A stretch of 64,000 nucleotides of DNA from CAIQQQ01 sp037445025 (GTDB lineage: Bacteria > Pseudomonadota > Alphaproteobacteria > Acetobacterales > Acetobacteraceae): the NCBI GenBank assembly GCA_037445025.1, contig JBBILI010000006.1:107532-171531 (forward strand), given 5' to 3'. Position numbers and translations under genes: made by a program. This document shows positions 24,405 to 33,230 of this stretch, in pieces. The notes under the pieces are model-generated. The model saw only the letters and a program-made list of their open reading frames with translations. It made no database searches and was not told the origin of the DNA. How positions within the stretch are numbered: position 1 is the stretch's first letter; the number at the start of each line of letters is the position of its first letter.

Positions 24405-25787
24405 TTGACCTCCAGGATCGTTCTGACCGACCCGAGCGGCACGGTTCTGTCACACTCGCCCGATCTGCCGGATTGGCTGGGGATGGACCCCGGGCCGCTC
24501 ACCGATCTGCCGGATTGGCTGGGGATGGACCCCGGGCCGCTCACCGATCTGCTGGCCCATCTGCCCCAGGGCATCAACTGCCAGGCCTTCCCGCTCGACA
24601 ACGGCACCACCGTGCACCACCTCTCCCGTGAGGAACCGGGTCTGGCCGAGCAGCTGCAGCAGGACAACCAGATGCTGCGCGAGACGCTGGACGCCATCGA
24701 CGGCCCGGTCGTCGTCTATTCCAGCGATCTGCGCTACGTCTTCGGCAACCGCGCCTATCACGACTTCTATCCCCACCTGCCCGGGGAGCCTGAGCTGGTC
24801 GGCAAGACCTATGACGAGGTGCTGGCCATCTCGATGTCAGCCGACACCATCGTCGACCCGCTCGCCCATATCGACCCGCCAGGCTTCATCGCCGCCCGCC
24901 GCGCCCATATGCTCGACCGCAGCCACAGCTTCAGCGAGCAGCACAATCCCAGGCTGGGCCGCTGGACCACGCTGCGGGTGAAATGGACCCCAAGCGGCAA
25001 CCGGGTCTCGCTGCGGGTCGACATCACGCCGCTCAAGCGCCTGCAGCAGGAGCTGCTCGACACCCAGCGCATGAAAACCATCGGCCATATCAGCGGCGGT
25101 GTGGCGCACAACTTCAACAATCTGCTCACCGTCATCACCAGCAACCTGGAAATGCTGCTCGAGGATGCGAGGCTGCCCGCCGACAGCATCCAGCTCGCCC
25201 GGCGCGCCCTGTCCAGTGCCGAGGCCGGGGCCCGCCTGGTCCGCCAACTGCTCAGCTTCGCCCAGCGCGACCTCACCCAGACCCGCGCCATCGACCCCAA
25301 CCAGGTGCTGGCCGACATGGCCGAACTGCTGCGCGGCGCCGCCGGCGCCGCCATCACGGTGGAGATCGTCCCCTCCGGCCCTATCGGGCTCATCCAGGTC
25401 GATCCCACGCAATTCGCCACCGCCATGATGAATCTCGTGCTGAACGCGCGCGATGCGGTGCAGGAGGGCCTGACCGCCGGCACCACGCGCCATGGCCGCA
25501 TCCGCATCAGCGCCGCCTGGGTGAGCGAGGGCAGCCAGCCGATGGTCGCCATCCGCGTCTCGGACAACGGCTGCGGCATGCCGCCCGAGGTGGCCGCCGC
25601 CGCGTTCGATCCGTTCTTCACCACCAAGGGCCTCGCCACCGCCTCCGGCCTGGGCCTGTCGCAGGTGCACGGCTTCGCCACCGGGGCCGGCGGCGATGTG
25701 GCCATCCAGAGCATGCCGGGCTCCGGCACCAGCGTGGAGATCAAGCTGCCGATGGCCCATGTCGAGCGTGTCGGCACCGCGGGCTGA
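24405..25787 (+). CDS. PAS-domain sensor histidine kinase
   Basis: The protein is about 460 aa from a TTG at 24405; an ATG at 24273 would add 44 residues that do not look like protein. A PAS-like region (LRETLDAIDGPVVVYSSDLRYVFGNRAY) is followed by the H-box GHISGGVAHNFNNLLTVI with the phospho-acceptor histidine, then the N-box MNLVLNARDAV, G1 DNGCGMP, F-box FDPFFTTK and G2 GLGLSQVHG. No transmembrane segment is evident, so it is probably cytosolic. An exact 14-residue duplication (DLPDWLGMDPGPLT) sits near the N-terminus. No receiver domain or response-regulator gene is adjacent. Confidence 0.88.
   Translation: MTSRIVLTDPSGTVLSHSPDLPDWLGMDPGPLTDLPDWLGMDPGPLTDLLAHLPQGINCQAFPLDNGTTVHHLSREEPGLAEQLQQDNQMLRETLDAIDGPVVVYSSDLRYVFGNRAYHDFYPHLPGEPELVGKTYDEVLAISMSADTIVDPLAHIDPPGFIAARRAHMLDRSHSFSEQHNPRLGRWTTLRVKWTPSGNRVSLRVDITPLKRLQQELLDTQRMKTIGHISGGVAHNFNNLLTVITSNLEMLLEDARLPADSIQLARRALSSAEAGARLVRQLLSFAQRDLTQTRAIDPNQVLADMAELLRGAAGAAITVEIVPSGPIGLIQVDPTQFATAMMNLVLNARDAVQEGLTAGTTRHGRIRISAAWVSEGSQPMVAIRVSDNGCGMPPEVAAAAFDPFFTTKGLATASGLGLSQVHGFATGAGGDVAIQSMPGSGTSVEIKLPMAHVERVGTAG
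24462..24545 (+). repeat. Exact 42-bp tandem duplication in the sensor kinase gene
   Basis: Two identical 42-base units (24462-24503 and 24504-24545) encode DLPDWLGMDPGPLT twice in frame. A third, degenerate start (GATCTGCTGG) follows. Perfect identity implies a recent duplication or slippage event, or a sequence/assembly artefact. Confidence 0.95.
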
Positions 25788-26538
25788 CGACCCGGTGATC
25801 CCCATACCCGGCTCCGCCCTCTGGCAGACCCATGACGTGAAGGCCGACCTGTCGGTCTGCGTGACACGCCCCATGCCCGAGCTGCCGGCGTGGCTCGACC
25901 AGGCGGTGGACGCGGTCTGGGCCAGCGAGCAGCGCCGTCTCGACGGCGCCCTGTTCAACGGACGCGTGTTCAGTGCCGACGTGATCTCGCCGCGGCTGAT
26001 CTGCGGCCACTGGACCGAGTTCCGCCGCATCGTCGCCCAGATGCGCCGCCCAGACCTGCACCCGGCCCTTGGTGTCCGACCGCTTGCGGTCGGCGGCGTC
26101 ATCACCGGCCCGGACGGGGTGGTGTTCGGCCGCAGGCCCGCCCGGTCCGTCTACCAGGCCGGCGAGTGGCAGCTGCCGCCGGCCGGCAGCGTCGACCTCA
26201 ACGCCGCCCGCGACGACGGCCGTGTCGATGTGGCGGCCATGGTTCTGGAGGAACTCGCCGAGGAGCTGGGGCTGGATGCCTCGGCCGTGTCCCCCCCGGT
26301 GCCGGTCGCCATCGTCGAGCACCCCGGCACACATGTGCTGGATCTCGGCATGGCCATGCGCACGCATCTTTCGGCCGATGCCATCGCGGCCGCGCATGCC
26401 CGGCGCGGCAACGGTGAATACGATCCGCTGCTGGTCGTGAAGCTGGCCGAACTGGCGGGATTCGCGGCCGGCAAGGACGTCAACGGTCAGGCGCCGATCT
26501 TCCTGAGTCGCCTAGGATTAATTTCACCTAGTTTGTGA
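25759..26538 (+). CDS. Nudix hydrolase-like protein
   Basis: The product is about 260 aa. The central part GVRPLAVGGVITGPDGVVFGRR, then WQLPPAGSVDLN and AAMVLEELAEELGLD, matches a Nudix fold. The Nudix box is degenerate: the EELAEELG helix keeps the metal-binding glutamates, but the arginine normally preceding them is replaced by E. Hydrolysis of a nucleoside diphosphate derivative is possible but unproven. An ATG at 25759 overlaps the kinase 3' end; a GTG at 25795 just after the kinase stop is an alternative. The stop overlaps the first LexA box of the imuA operon. Confidence 0.65.
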   Translation: MSSVSAPRADDPVIPIPGSALWQTHDVKADLSVCVTRPMPELPAWLDQAVDAVWASEQRRLDGALFNGRVFSADVISPRLICGHWTEFRRIVAQMRRPDLHPALGVRPLAVGGVITGPDGVVFGRRPARSVYQAGEWQLPPAGSVDLNAARDDGRVDVAAMVLEELAEELGLDASAVSPPVPVAIVEHPGTHVLDLGMAMRTHLSADAIAAAHARRGNGEYDPLLVVKLAELAGFAAGKDVNGQAPIFLSRLGLISPSL

Positions 26539-26551
26539 ACAAATATGGAAC
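26537..26551. promoter_or_regulatory. LexA (SOS) box 1
   Basis: GAACAAATATGGAAC matches the alphaproteobacterial LexA operator GAAC-N7-GAAC exactly. It lies 57 bases upstream of the imuA GTG and 36 bases upstream of a second, similar box. Confidence 0.85.
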
Positions 26552-26586
26552 TTGACTCCCGAAGCAGGAGTCGGAATCCATAGAGC

Positions 26587-26601
26587 GAACAAATCAGGAA
26601 C
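26587..26601. promoter_or_regulatory. LexA (SOS) box 2
   Basis: GAACAAATCAGGAAC again fits GAAC-N7-GAAC. It ends eight bases before the imuA GTG and overlaps the likely ribosome-binding site (AGGA). Two boxes 50 bases apart suggest tight LexA repression of the mutasome genes. Confidence 0.85.
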
Positions 26602-26608
26602 TTATTCC

Positions 26609-27349
26609 GTGCACCCGTCTCCCGTCCCGCTCGCGCGTCTGCGTGCCCAGCTCGCGGAACTGGCGCCTCCCGCCCGCCACGGCGTGCTGGCGCTGGATGG
26701 CGGGACGATCGACGCGGCGCTGGGCGGCGGCCTGGCGCGCGGCGCGCTGCACACGGTGGAAGGCGCCGGGCTGGAGGCCGAGACCGGCGCCGTGCCGGCC
26801 GCCTTCCTCGCCACCCTGCTCGCCCGCCTGGCCGATACGCGCCCGCTGTTCTGGCTGGCCCAGACGACCGACCTCTACCCCCCAGGCCTGCTCACCCACG
26901 GGCTTGACCCCGCAAGGCTGATCCAGCTGCGCACGGGCGACGGCGACGAAACCCTCGCCGCCATGGAAACCCTGCTGCGCAGCGCCGCCGCATCCGCCGT
27001 GGTGGCCGAGGCCGGGCGCGTGGGAAAGCTGGCCGGGCGCAGGCTGCAGCTCGCCTGCCTCGGCAGCGGCGTCACCGGTTTTCTGCTCCGCCGCTGGCCT
27101 TATGGCCGCCGCCCCGCCGAGGAGATCACCGCAGCCGTCACCCGCTGGCGCCTCGCCCCCGCCCCCAGCACGCGCGACGGCCGCGCCCCCGGCCCGCCGC
27201 GCTGGCAGGCCGAGCTGCTGCACACCCGCACCGGCCTGCCCGGACGCTGGATCATCGAACCGGAGGACCGCCATGACACGCCGCATCCTCTCCGTCTGGC
27301 TGCCGGGCTGGCCGATCCGCCGCCTGCAACGCAACGGCTGGCCGGCTGA
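26609..27349 (+). CDS. imuA: ImuA-like SOS mutagenesis protein
   Basis: ImuA is a RecA/SulA-related protein that works with ImuB and DnaE2 in damage-induced mutagenesis. The 246-aa product from a GTG at 26609 has ALDGGTIDAALGGGLARGALHTVEG, the family N-terminal pattern, LLARLADTRPLFWLAQ, and GLDPARLIQLRTGDGDETLAAMETLLRS. AGGA lies about 10 bases before the GTG; a TTG at 26552 is less likely because it would put the second LexA box inside the gene. The 3' end overlaps imuB by 77 bases in another frame. Confidence 0.88.
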   Translation: MHPSPVPLARLRAQLAELAPPARHGVLALDGGTIDAALGGGLARGALHTVEGAGLEAETGAVPAAFLATLLARLADTRPLFWLAQTTDLYPPGLLTHGLDPARLIQLRTGDGDETLAAMETLLRSAAASAVVAEAGRVGKLAGRRLQLACLGSGVTGFLLRRWPYGRRPAEEITAAVTRWRLAPAPSTRDGRAPGPPRWQAELLHTRTGLPGRWIIEPEDRHDTPHPLRLAAGLADPPPATQRLAG

Positions 27350-28766
27350 CCAACCGCTCGCCGCCGTCGAGACGCTGCAGGGCCAGCGCCGCATCGCCGA
27401 TGCCTGCCCCCAGGCGCAGGCGCTCGGCGTGCGCCCCGGCCAGAGCCTGGCCCAGGCCCGCGCGGTCTGCCCGGAGCTTGCCATCGCCGAAGCCGACCCC
27501 GCCGCCGACCGCGCCGGTCTTGACCGGGTGGCGGCCTGGTGCACCCGCCACACCCCGCTCGCCGCCGCCGACCCGCCGGACGGCCTGTGGCTCGACATCA
27601 CCGGCTGCGCCCATCTGTTCGGCGGCGAGCAGGCCCTGGCCGACAGGATCGCGGCCCGCCTCGCCCCCGCCCGCATCGCGATCGCCGGCACAGCCGGCGC
27701 CGCCTGGGCACTGGCCCGCGCCGCCACACGGCCGAACGTGCAGGTGCTGCCGCCGGGCGAGGAGAAGGCCGCCATCGCCCCGCTGCCCGTGGCCTTGCTG
27801 CGGCTGGATCCGCGTGTGGTCGCGGGCCTGCGCCGCGTCGGTCTACGCAGCATCGGCGAGCTCGCCCGCCAGCCTCGCGCCGACATCACCGCCCGCTTCG
27901 GTCCCACACCGGGATTGCGGCTCGACCAGGCCCATGGCCGCACGGCGGAGGCCATCACCTGGCCGCGCGAACCCACCCCCTGGTCGGAACGCACCGGCTT
28001 CGTCGAGCCGATCGGCACGCCGGACGATCTCGCCCGCAGCCTGGCCCTGCTGTCCGCCACGCTCTGCCTGCGCCTGGAAGCCGCCGGACTGGGCGCCCTC
28101 AAAGTGTCCGCCGTGTTCCACCGCGTCGATGATCTGCGCCCCGAACTCGCCATCGCCACCGCAAAGCCCCTGCGCGACCCCGCGCGCATGGCCCGCCTGC
28201 TCACCGCGAAACTGGAGACGATCGATCCCGGCTTCGGCGTGGAGGCGATGGTGCTGACCGCCGAAGCCGTCGCGAACCTCACCCTGCGCCAGGACACAAT
28301 GGGGGCGCGCACCCCCCAGTCGGATGACCTGATCGCCGTTATCGACGACCTCGCCAATCGGCTCTCGCCCGACCAGCTCTGGCGCCCCGCCCCCCAGGCC
28401 AGCCACGTGCCCGAACGCGCCGCCAGCATCGCAGCCCCGCTCGCAGCCACCGCCCCCTGGCCCTACCCGCAAGGCGAACGCCCGATCCGCCTGCTCCGCC
28501 CGCCCGAGCCGATCGAGGCCATCGCCCCGGTGCCGGACGATCCGCCGATCCTGTTCCGCTGGCGCGGCGCGCTGCACCGCGTGCGCGCGGCCAGCCTGCC
28601 CGAGCGCATCGGCGCGGAATGGTGGCGCCGCAGCGTCATCGACACGCGGTTTCGCGACTATTACCGCGTCGAGGACCAGCAAGGCGCCCGCTTCTGGCTG
28701 TTCCGCACCGGCCTGCCCGGCAGCGAGCAGCCACCGGAATGGTATCTGCACGGCCTGTTCGGATGA
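27273..28766 (+). CDS. imuB: ImuB, catalytically inactive Y-family polymerase homologue
   Basis: ImuB acts as the scaffold of the mutasome, bridging DnaE2, ImuA and the beta clamp. The 497-aa protein starts MTRRILSVWLPGWPIRRLQ with GGAGG just upstream. The positions that carry the catalytic acids in active Y-family polymerases are replaced (LSVWLPG and GLWLDITGCAHLFGGE), the usual state in ImuB. A helix-hairpin-helix-like region (VVAGLRRVGLRSIGELARQPR) and a little-finger-like domain follow. It overlaps dnaE2 by four bases (ATGA). Confidence 0.93.
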   Translation: MTRRILSVWLPGWPIRRLQRNGWPADQPLAAVETLQGQRRIADACPQAQALGVRPGQSLAQARAVCPELAIAEADPAADRAGLDRVAAWCTRHTPLAAADPPDGLWLDITGCAHLFGGEQALADRIAARLAPARIAIAGTAGAAWALARAATRPNVQVLPPGEEKAAIAPLPVALLRLDPRVVAGLRRVGLRSIGELARQPRADITARFGPTPGLRLDQAHGRTAEAITWPREPTPWSERTGFVEPIGTPDDLARSLALLSATLCLRLEAAGLGALKVSAVFHRVDDLRPELAIATAKPLRDPARMARLLTAKLETIDPGFGVEAMVLTAEAVANLTLRQDTMGARTPQSDDLIAVIDDLANRLSPDQLWRPAPQASHVPERAASIAAPLAATAPWPYPQGERPIRLLRPPEPIEAIAPVPDDPPILFRWRGALHRVRAASLPERIGAEWWRRSVIDTRFRDYYRVEDQQGARFWLFRTGLPGSEQPPEWYLHGLFG

Positions 28767-31700
28767 GTTTCTTCGAACTCCAGGCCGCCAGCGCCTTTTC
28801 CTTCGGCCACGGCGCCAGCCACGCCGAGGAACTGGTGCAGACCGCCTCCGCCCTCGGCATCGCGGGCCTCGCCATCGCCGACCGCAACACGCTGTCCGGC
28901 GTCGTGCGCGCCCACCAGGCCGCCAAATCCGCAGGCCTGCGCTTCATCCCCGCCGCCCGCCTGGTGTTTCGCGACGGCACGCCCGACATCACCTGCGCCC
29001 CCACCAGCCGACAGGCGTGGGGAAGGCTGTCGCGCCTGATCAGCCTGGGCAAAGGCCGCACCATCAAGGGCGACTGCGCGCTCGATCTCACCGACCTGCT
29101 GGACCATGCCGAAGGCCAGGCGATCCTGATCCACGCGGACACCGATCACCCCGGCCTTGAGACGCTGTCAGCCACGTTCCGCAACCGCGCCTGGCTCGCC
29201 GCCCGGCGCCATTACGCCGCCGACGATGCGAAATGCCTGCGCGCGGCCGCCGACCGCGCCGCCCGCCACCGCATCCCCCTTCTCGCCACCAACGACGTGC
29301 TGTATCACGCCCCGGACCGCCGCCCGTTGCAGGACGTGATGACCTGCATCCGCCTCGGCACCACCATCGAACAGGCCGGCCTCATCCTGGCCGCCAACGC
29401 CGAGCGGCATCTGAAATCCCCCGCCGAAATGGCCCGCCTGTTCCGCGACCACCCAGACGCCATCGCCGCCACCGCCGACATGGCCTCGCTGTGCCGCTTC
29501 TCGCTCGACGAACTCTCCTACGAATACCCTGACGAGCCCGTCCCGCCGGGCACCACGCCGGACGCGCATCTGGCAACGCTTACCTGGGAAGGCGCCGCGC
29601 GCCGCTATCCCGCCGGCATCCCGGACCGGCTCCGCGCCACGCTCGCCAAGGAGCTCGGCATGATCGCGCAACTGGCCTACGCGCCCTATTTCCTGACAGT
29701 TCACGACATCGTCCGCCACGCCCGCACGCTCGGCATTCTCTGCCAGGGCCGCGGGTCTGCGGCCAATTCGGCAGTGTGCTACTGCCTCGGCATCACCGCC
29801 GTCGATCCCACCGAGATCGACTTGTTGTTTGAACGATTCGTCTCCGCCGAGCGCCGCGAACCGCCCGACATCGATGTGGACTTCGAACATGAGCGGCGCG
29901 AGGAGGTGATCCAGTACATCTACCAGCGCTACGGCCGCAATCGCGCCGGCATCGCCGCCACCGTCATCCATTACCGTCCCAAGATGGCAGCCCGCGAGGT
30001 GGGCAAGGTGATGGGCCTCAGCGAGGACGCCACAGCCGCTTTGTCGGCGGAAAGCTGGAACGCGTCGGGATCGCTATGGTCCGATGACCGTCTTGCCGAG
30101 ATCGGCCTTGATCCCGCCAGCAGCGTCGTCCGGCGCACGGTGGCGCTGGCACGCCAGCTGATCGGCTTTCCCCGCCATCTCTCGCAGCACGTGGGCGGCT
30201 TCGTGCTCACGAAGGGCCGGCTTGACGAGACCGTGCCGATCGGTCCCGCCGCCATGGCCGGGCGCAGCTTCATCGAATGGGACAAGGATGATATCGACGC
30301 GCTCGGCATCATGAAGGTCGATGTGCTGGCGCTCGGCATGCTCACCTGCATCCATCGCGCCTTCGATCTGTTATCCGCCCGCGGTCTGCCGCTGCGCGAC
30401 CTCGCCGATGTGCCGCGCGAGGACCCTCTGGTCTATCGCATGCTGAGTGCCGCCGATTCGCTCGGCGTGTTCCAGGTGGAAAGCCGCGCCCAGATGAACA
30501 TGCTGCCGCGGCTGCGGCCGGCGAAGTTCTATGACCTGGTCATCGAGGTCGCCATCGTGCGCCCCGGCCCGATCCAGGGCGACATGGTGCACCCTTATCT
30601 CCGTCGCCGGCAGAAACTTGAAGAGGTCAGCTTTCCGTCGCCGCATCCGGATCACGGACCACGGGACGAACTGGAACGCGTACTGGGCAAAACCCTCGGT
30701 GTGCCGCTGTTCCAGGAACAGGCGATGCGCATCGCCATCGAGGCCGCCCGTTTCACCCCCGAACAGGCCAACCAGCTGCGCCGTTCGATGGCGACGTTCC
30801 GCAATGTCGGCACCATCCAGACCTTCTTCGACCAGATGGTGGGCGGCATGGTCAGCCGCGGCTACGAACGCGACTTCGCCGAGCGCTGCTTCCGTCAGAT
30901 CGAGGGTTTCGGCACCTACGGATTTCCCGAAAGCCACGCGGCGAGTTTTGCTTTGCTGGTCTATGTCTCGGCCTGGCTGAAATGCCACCACCCCGCGGCC
31001 TTCGCCTGCGCGCTGCTCAACTCCCAGCCGATGGGCTTCTACGCCCCCACGCAGATCGTGGGCGATGCACGGGCCCATGGGGCCAGTGTGCGCGGAGCGG
31101 ACGTGAATGACAGCCATTGGGACAGCCATCTGGATCCCGACGCCACGCTGCGCTTAGGATTTCGCCAGATCACCGGCTTCCGGCGCGACTGGGCGGAGCG
31201 GATCGTCTTCTGCAGGCCCTATCGGGATCTTTCCGATGTCGTCGCGGCCGCGCTGCCTCATGCGGCGCTGGTAGCGCTGGCCGACGCGGACGCCTTTCAG
31301 TCGATCGGCCTCGATCGCCGGGCAGCGTTATGGCAGGTCAGGGGCCTCGACCAGGCCCCCGCCTTGCCGCTGTTTGCCGCACTGCCGATCCGCCTGCAGC
31401 CGGCGGCTCTGCCACCGATGGCCCAACAGGAACAGGTCGCGGCCGACTACCAGAGCACCGGCCTGTCGCTGAAGGCGCATCCGCTGCGTTTCCTGCGCCA
31501 GCGCCTGTCACGAGAAGGGCTCATGAGCTGCGCCGAGGCAACCGCCCTGCCCAACGGCCGCAGCTTTGCCACCGCCGGCGTGGTGCTGGTCAGGCAACGC
31601 CCGGGCAGCGCCGGCGGTGTGGTGTTCGCCACCATCGAGGATGAGACTGGCACGGCCAACGTGGTGGTCTGGCCCAGCCTGTTGCAGACCTACCGCAGCG

Positions 31701-31921
31701 CCATCCTGGGATCCGCCGTGCTCGAGGTGCGCGGACGGATTCAGCGCACGCAGGAAGGCATCGTCCATCTGGTAGCGGAACATCTGGCCAATCGCACCAG
31801 TCTGCTGAGAGATTTCGAGGAGACGGTCACCACACCGCCAGCTGCCCGGGCGGACGAACTGCCGCCCACACCCTCCAGCCGGCCCACGCCGGCTCTGCCG
31901 CGCTCTCGGGATTTTCGATAA
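28763..31921 (+). CDS. dnaE2: Error-prone DNA polymerase III alpha subunit DnaE2
   Basis: DnaE2 is the damage-inducible C-family polymerase that performs translesion synthesis with ImuA and ImuB. The 1052-aa length is typical. An N-terminal PHP domain (GIAGLAIADRNTLSGVVRAH) is followed by the palm with PDIDVDFEHERREE, which holds the catalytic aspartates, then the finger segments and GFGTYGFPESHAASFALLVY. A C-terminal OB-fold (GGVVFATIEDETGTANVVVW) ends the protein. The ATG overlaps the imuB stop, so the three-gene cassette is one SOS-controlled unit. Confidence 0.96.
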   Translation: MSFFELQAASAFSFGHGASHAEELVQTASALGIAGLAIADRNTLSGVVRAHQAAKSAGLRFIPAARLVFRDGTPDITCAPTSRQAWGRLSRLISLGKGRTIKGDCALDLTDLLDHAEGQAILIHADTDHPGLETLSATFRNRAWLAARRHYAADDAKCLRAAADRAARHRIPLLATNDVLYHAPDRRPLQDVMTCIRLGTTIEQAGLILAANAERHLKSPAEMARLFRDHPDAIAATADMASLCRFSLDELSYEYPDEPVPPGTTPDAHLATLTWEGAARRYPAGIPDRLRATLAKELGMIAQLAYAPYFLTVHDIVRHARTLGILCQGRGSAANSAVCYCLGITAVDPTEIDLLFERFVSAERREPPDIDVDFEHERREEVIQYIYQRYGRNRAGIAATVIHYRPKMAAREVGKVMGLSEDATAALSAESWNASGSLWSDDRLAEIGLDPASSVVRRTVALARQLIGFPRHLSQHVGGFVLTKGRLDETVPIGPAAMAGRSFIEWDKDDIDALGIMKVDVLALGMLTCIHRAFDLLSARGLPLRDLADVPREDPLVYRMLSAADSLGVFQVESRAQMNMLPRLRPAKFYDLVIEVAIVRPGPIQGDMVHPYLRRRQKLEEVSFPSPHPDHGPRDELERVLGKTLGVPLFQEQAMRIAIEAARFTPEQANQLRRSMATFRNVGTIQTFFDQMVGGMVSRGYERDFAERCFRQIEGFGTYGFPESHAASFALLVYVSAWLKCHHPAAFACALLNSQPMGFYAPTQIVGDARAHGASVRGADVNDSHWDSHLDPDATLRLGFRQITGFRRDWAERIVFCRPYRDLSDVVAAALPHAALVALADADAFQSIGLDRRAALWQVRGLDQAPALPLFAALPIRLQPAALPPMAQQEQVAADYQSTGLSLKAHPLRFLRQRLSREGLMSCAEATALPNGRSFATAGVVLVRQRPGSAGGVVFATIEDETGTANVVVWPSLLQTYRSAILGSAVLEVRGRIQRTQEGIVHLVAEHLANRTSLLRDFEETVTTPPAARADELPPTPSSRPTPALPRSRDFR

Positions 31922-32107
31922 TTTGGAATTTTATCTTATTATGAGGCAAACTTACAAAAATTGACCAACCTCGCGCGGCCACTGCAATTTTCTTCGTTCA
32001 TCTCCGCAACACACTGATCTTAAAACAATCAATATCTTCCATTTGCCCTTGCGCGACCGTCATGTTCCGTGCTGACTTTTGTTTACAAACCATCCCAGGG
32101 TCATCCC

Positions 32108-32539
32108 ATGGAACTTTCTCTCGCTCCGCTCCAATCCGGACCGGTCGCGTTGCCGCGAATCCCAGCCCGCCCCAAAATGATCACCATGGCCACATGGCGT
32201 GATGCGCTTAACGGCACTGCCGCGCTTGAATCCATGTCGGCGCCGGTCCAGGTGATCGCTCTGGCGCCACAGGCCATGCCAACCCTGATCACAGCGCCAC
32301 CGAAGCCCGAGATCCGCCCTGCCGCGGGCAAATGGGAACGCGCCCTCAGCATCTTCACCGCTGCAGACAAGAACCGTTACATCCACGTCGACCAGCAAGC
32401 CTGGGAGGAGGAGTTCAAGGTCGGAGGTGACTGGAACACCAAGCCGACCCGCATCGAGACCTTCCTGGCCCGCTACGACAAGAACCAGACGCTCACCACC
32501 TTGGCCGTGGTTGTTCTGTTACTACTCTGGATCTTCTGA
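32108..32539 (+). CDS. Small tail-anchored membrane protein, unknown function
   Basis: A 143-aa product I do not recognise. The N-terminal half is proline/alanine-rich. A more ordered part near residues 75-125 (GKWERALSIFTAADKNRYIHVDQQAWEEEF) precedes a C-terminal hydrophobic helix (TTLAVVVLLLLWIF), suggesting a tail anchor. The ATG at 32108 has AGGG eight bases upstream; an ATG at 32069 would add 13 residues. It lies between dnaE2 and the phage locus in AT-rich flanks and could be host or phage-border material. Confidence 0.6.
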   Translation: MELSLAPLQSGPVALPRIPARPKMITMATWRDALNGTAALESMSAPVQVIALAPQAMPTLITAPPKPEIRPAAGKWERALSIFTAADKNRYIHVDQQAWEEEFKVGGDWNTKPTRIETFLARYDKNQTLTTLAVVVLLLLWIF

Positions 32540-32570
32540 CAACCGTACTGATGCTATATAAATTAAAAAT

Positions 32571-32599
32571 GTCGAAGAGCCGAAGCTCTCCGACCTTTT
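32571..32599. terminator. Bidirectional terminator at the left end of the phage locus
   Basis: GTCGAAGAGC, a CGAA loop and GCTCTCCGAC form a stem with one mismatch, followed by CTTTT on the plus strand and by ATTTTTAATT on the minus strand. It sits between two convergent genes, ending the plus-strand gene at 32539 and the long minus-strand phage operon. Confidence 0.7.
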
Positions 32600-32639
32600 C
32601 TGTTTCACCTATCGTACAAAAGACCAGCGATGCTTCACC

Positions 32640-32957
32640 CTATTTGAGAGCCGACAGAGACACCGCCACCTGCGGGGCTGACGCCGGATTGGCGGGAGGC
32701 GACACCGCAATGCCCCCTGCAGCCGCACATGCGCGGTCCACGAGGATTTTGGTGGCATTGGTGGCAAGAATAGCGACAGGAGCGGCGGCCGGAGCGAGCG
32801 ACGATGCCTCGGCGTCGATAAGCCCGACAACAATTGAACCACCACCGGCGGTCTGCACGGCACAGAAGAGCTGGCCGGCTGGCGTGCTTGCGGCAGTCTG
32901 CAACTGGGCCGATGTACAGCCAGCCAGCGCGAACAGGACACAGAGGAAGGACTTCAT
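32640..32957 (-). CDS. Phage small lipoprotein
   Basis: A 105-aa product starting MKSFLCVLFALAGCTSAQ, a lipoprotein signal with lipobox L-A-G-C and predicted acylation at the cysteine of residue 14. The rest is alanine-rich without a recognised domain. Its ATG overlaps the upstream membrane-protein stop. At the end of the phage operon, next to two small membrane proteins, it could be an outer-membrane spanin-like lysis component, but it lacks the proline-rich pattern of classic Rz1. Confidence 0.65.
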   Translation of the reverse strand: MKSFLCVLFALAGCTSAQLQTAASTPAGQLFCAVQTAGGGSIVVGLIDAEASSLAPAAAPVAILATNATKILVDRACAAAGGIAVSPPANPASAPQVAVSLSALK

Positions 32958-33187
32958 GGTGCGGTTCCCTGTGCGGGAGTGGTTGCATTGCGGGCCGAGC
33001 CGACGTTGAACGCCATCAGGTCGAGCAGCTTGCGGGCCGGCAGCCATGGGCTGCCAGGCGCGGGGGTTGGCAGAATGGCGGCGAGAATGGCTGCCACGGC
33101 GATGGCAAGCGGCACATAGACGGCCACAGGCGCCAGCGGCGTGCCGCTGAGGGCCGCCACCAGCGCCGCGATGGGCGAAGATTCCAT
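32954..33187 (-). CDS. Small phage membrane protein, holin candidate
   Basis: A 77-aa product, MESSPIAALVAALSGTPLAP, with one clear hydrophobic helix (VAVYVPLAIAVAAILAAILP, about residues 22-41) and a polar tail containing WLPARKLLDLMAFNVGSARNA. Its stop overlaps the lipoprotein ATG. The size, single helix and place between an XhlA-like protein and a lipoprotein fit a holin or accessory lysis role; no family was recognised with certainty. Confidence 0.55.
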   Translation of the reverse strand: MESSPIAALVAALSGTPLAPVAVYVPLAIAVAAILAAILPTPAPGSPWLPARKLLDLMAFNVGSARNATTPAQGTAP

Positions 33188-33230
33188 GGGACAGATCTCC
33201 AGGGAGGGAATGGACAAAGCTTGCTTGGAG

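Noticed and set aside
26594..28450. Minus-strand open frame antisense to imuA/imuB
   Set aside because: Composition is low-complexity serine/arginine/alanine and the opposite strand holds the clear mutasome genes.
31922..32107. Attachment site or tRNA gene at the left phage border
   Set aside because: No tRNA cloverleaf was recognised, and no direct repeat matching the right side (61107-62328) was found by eye.
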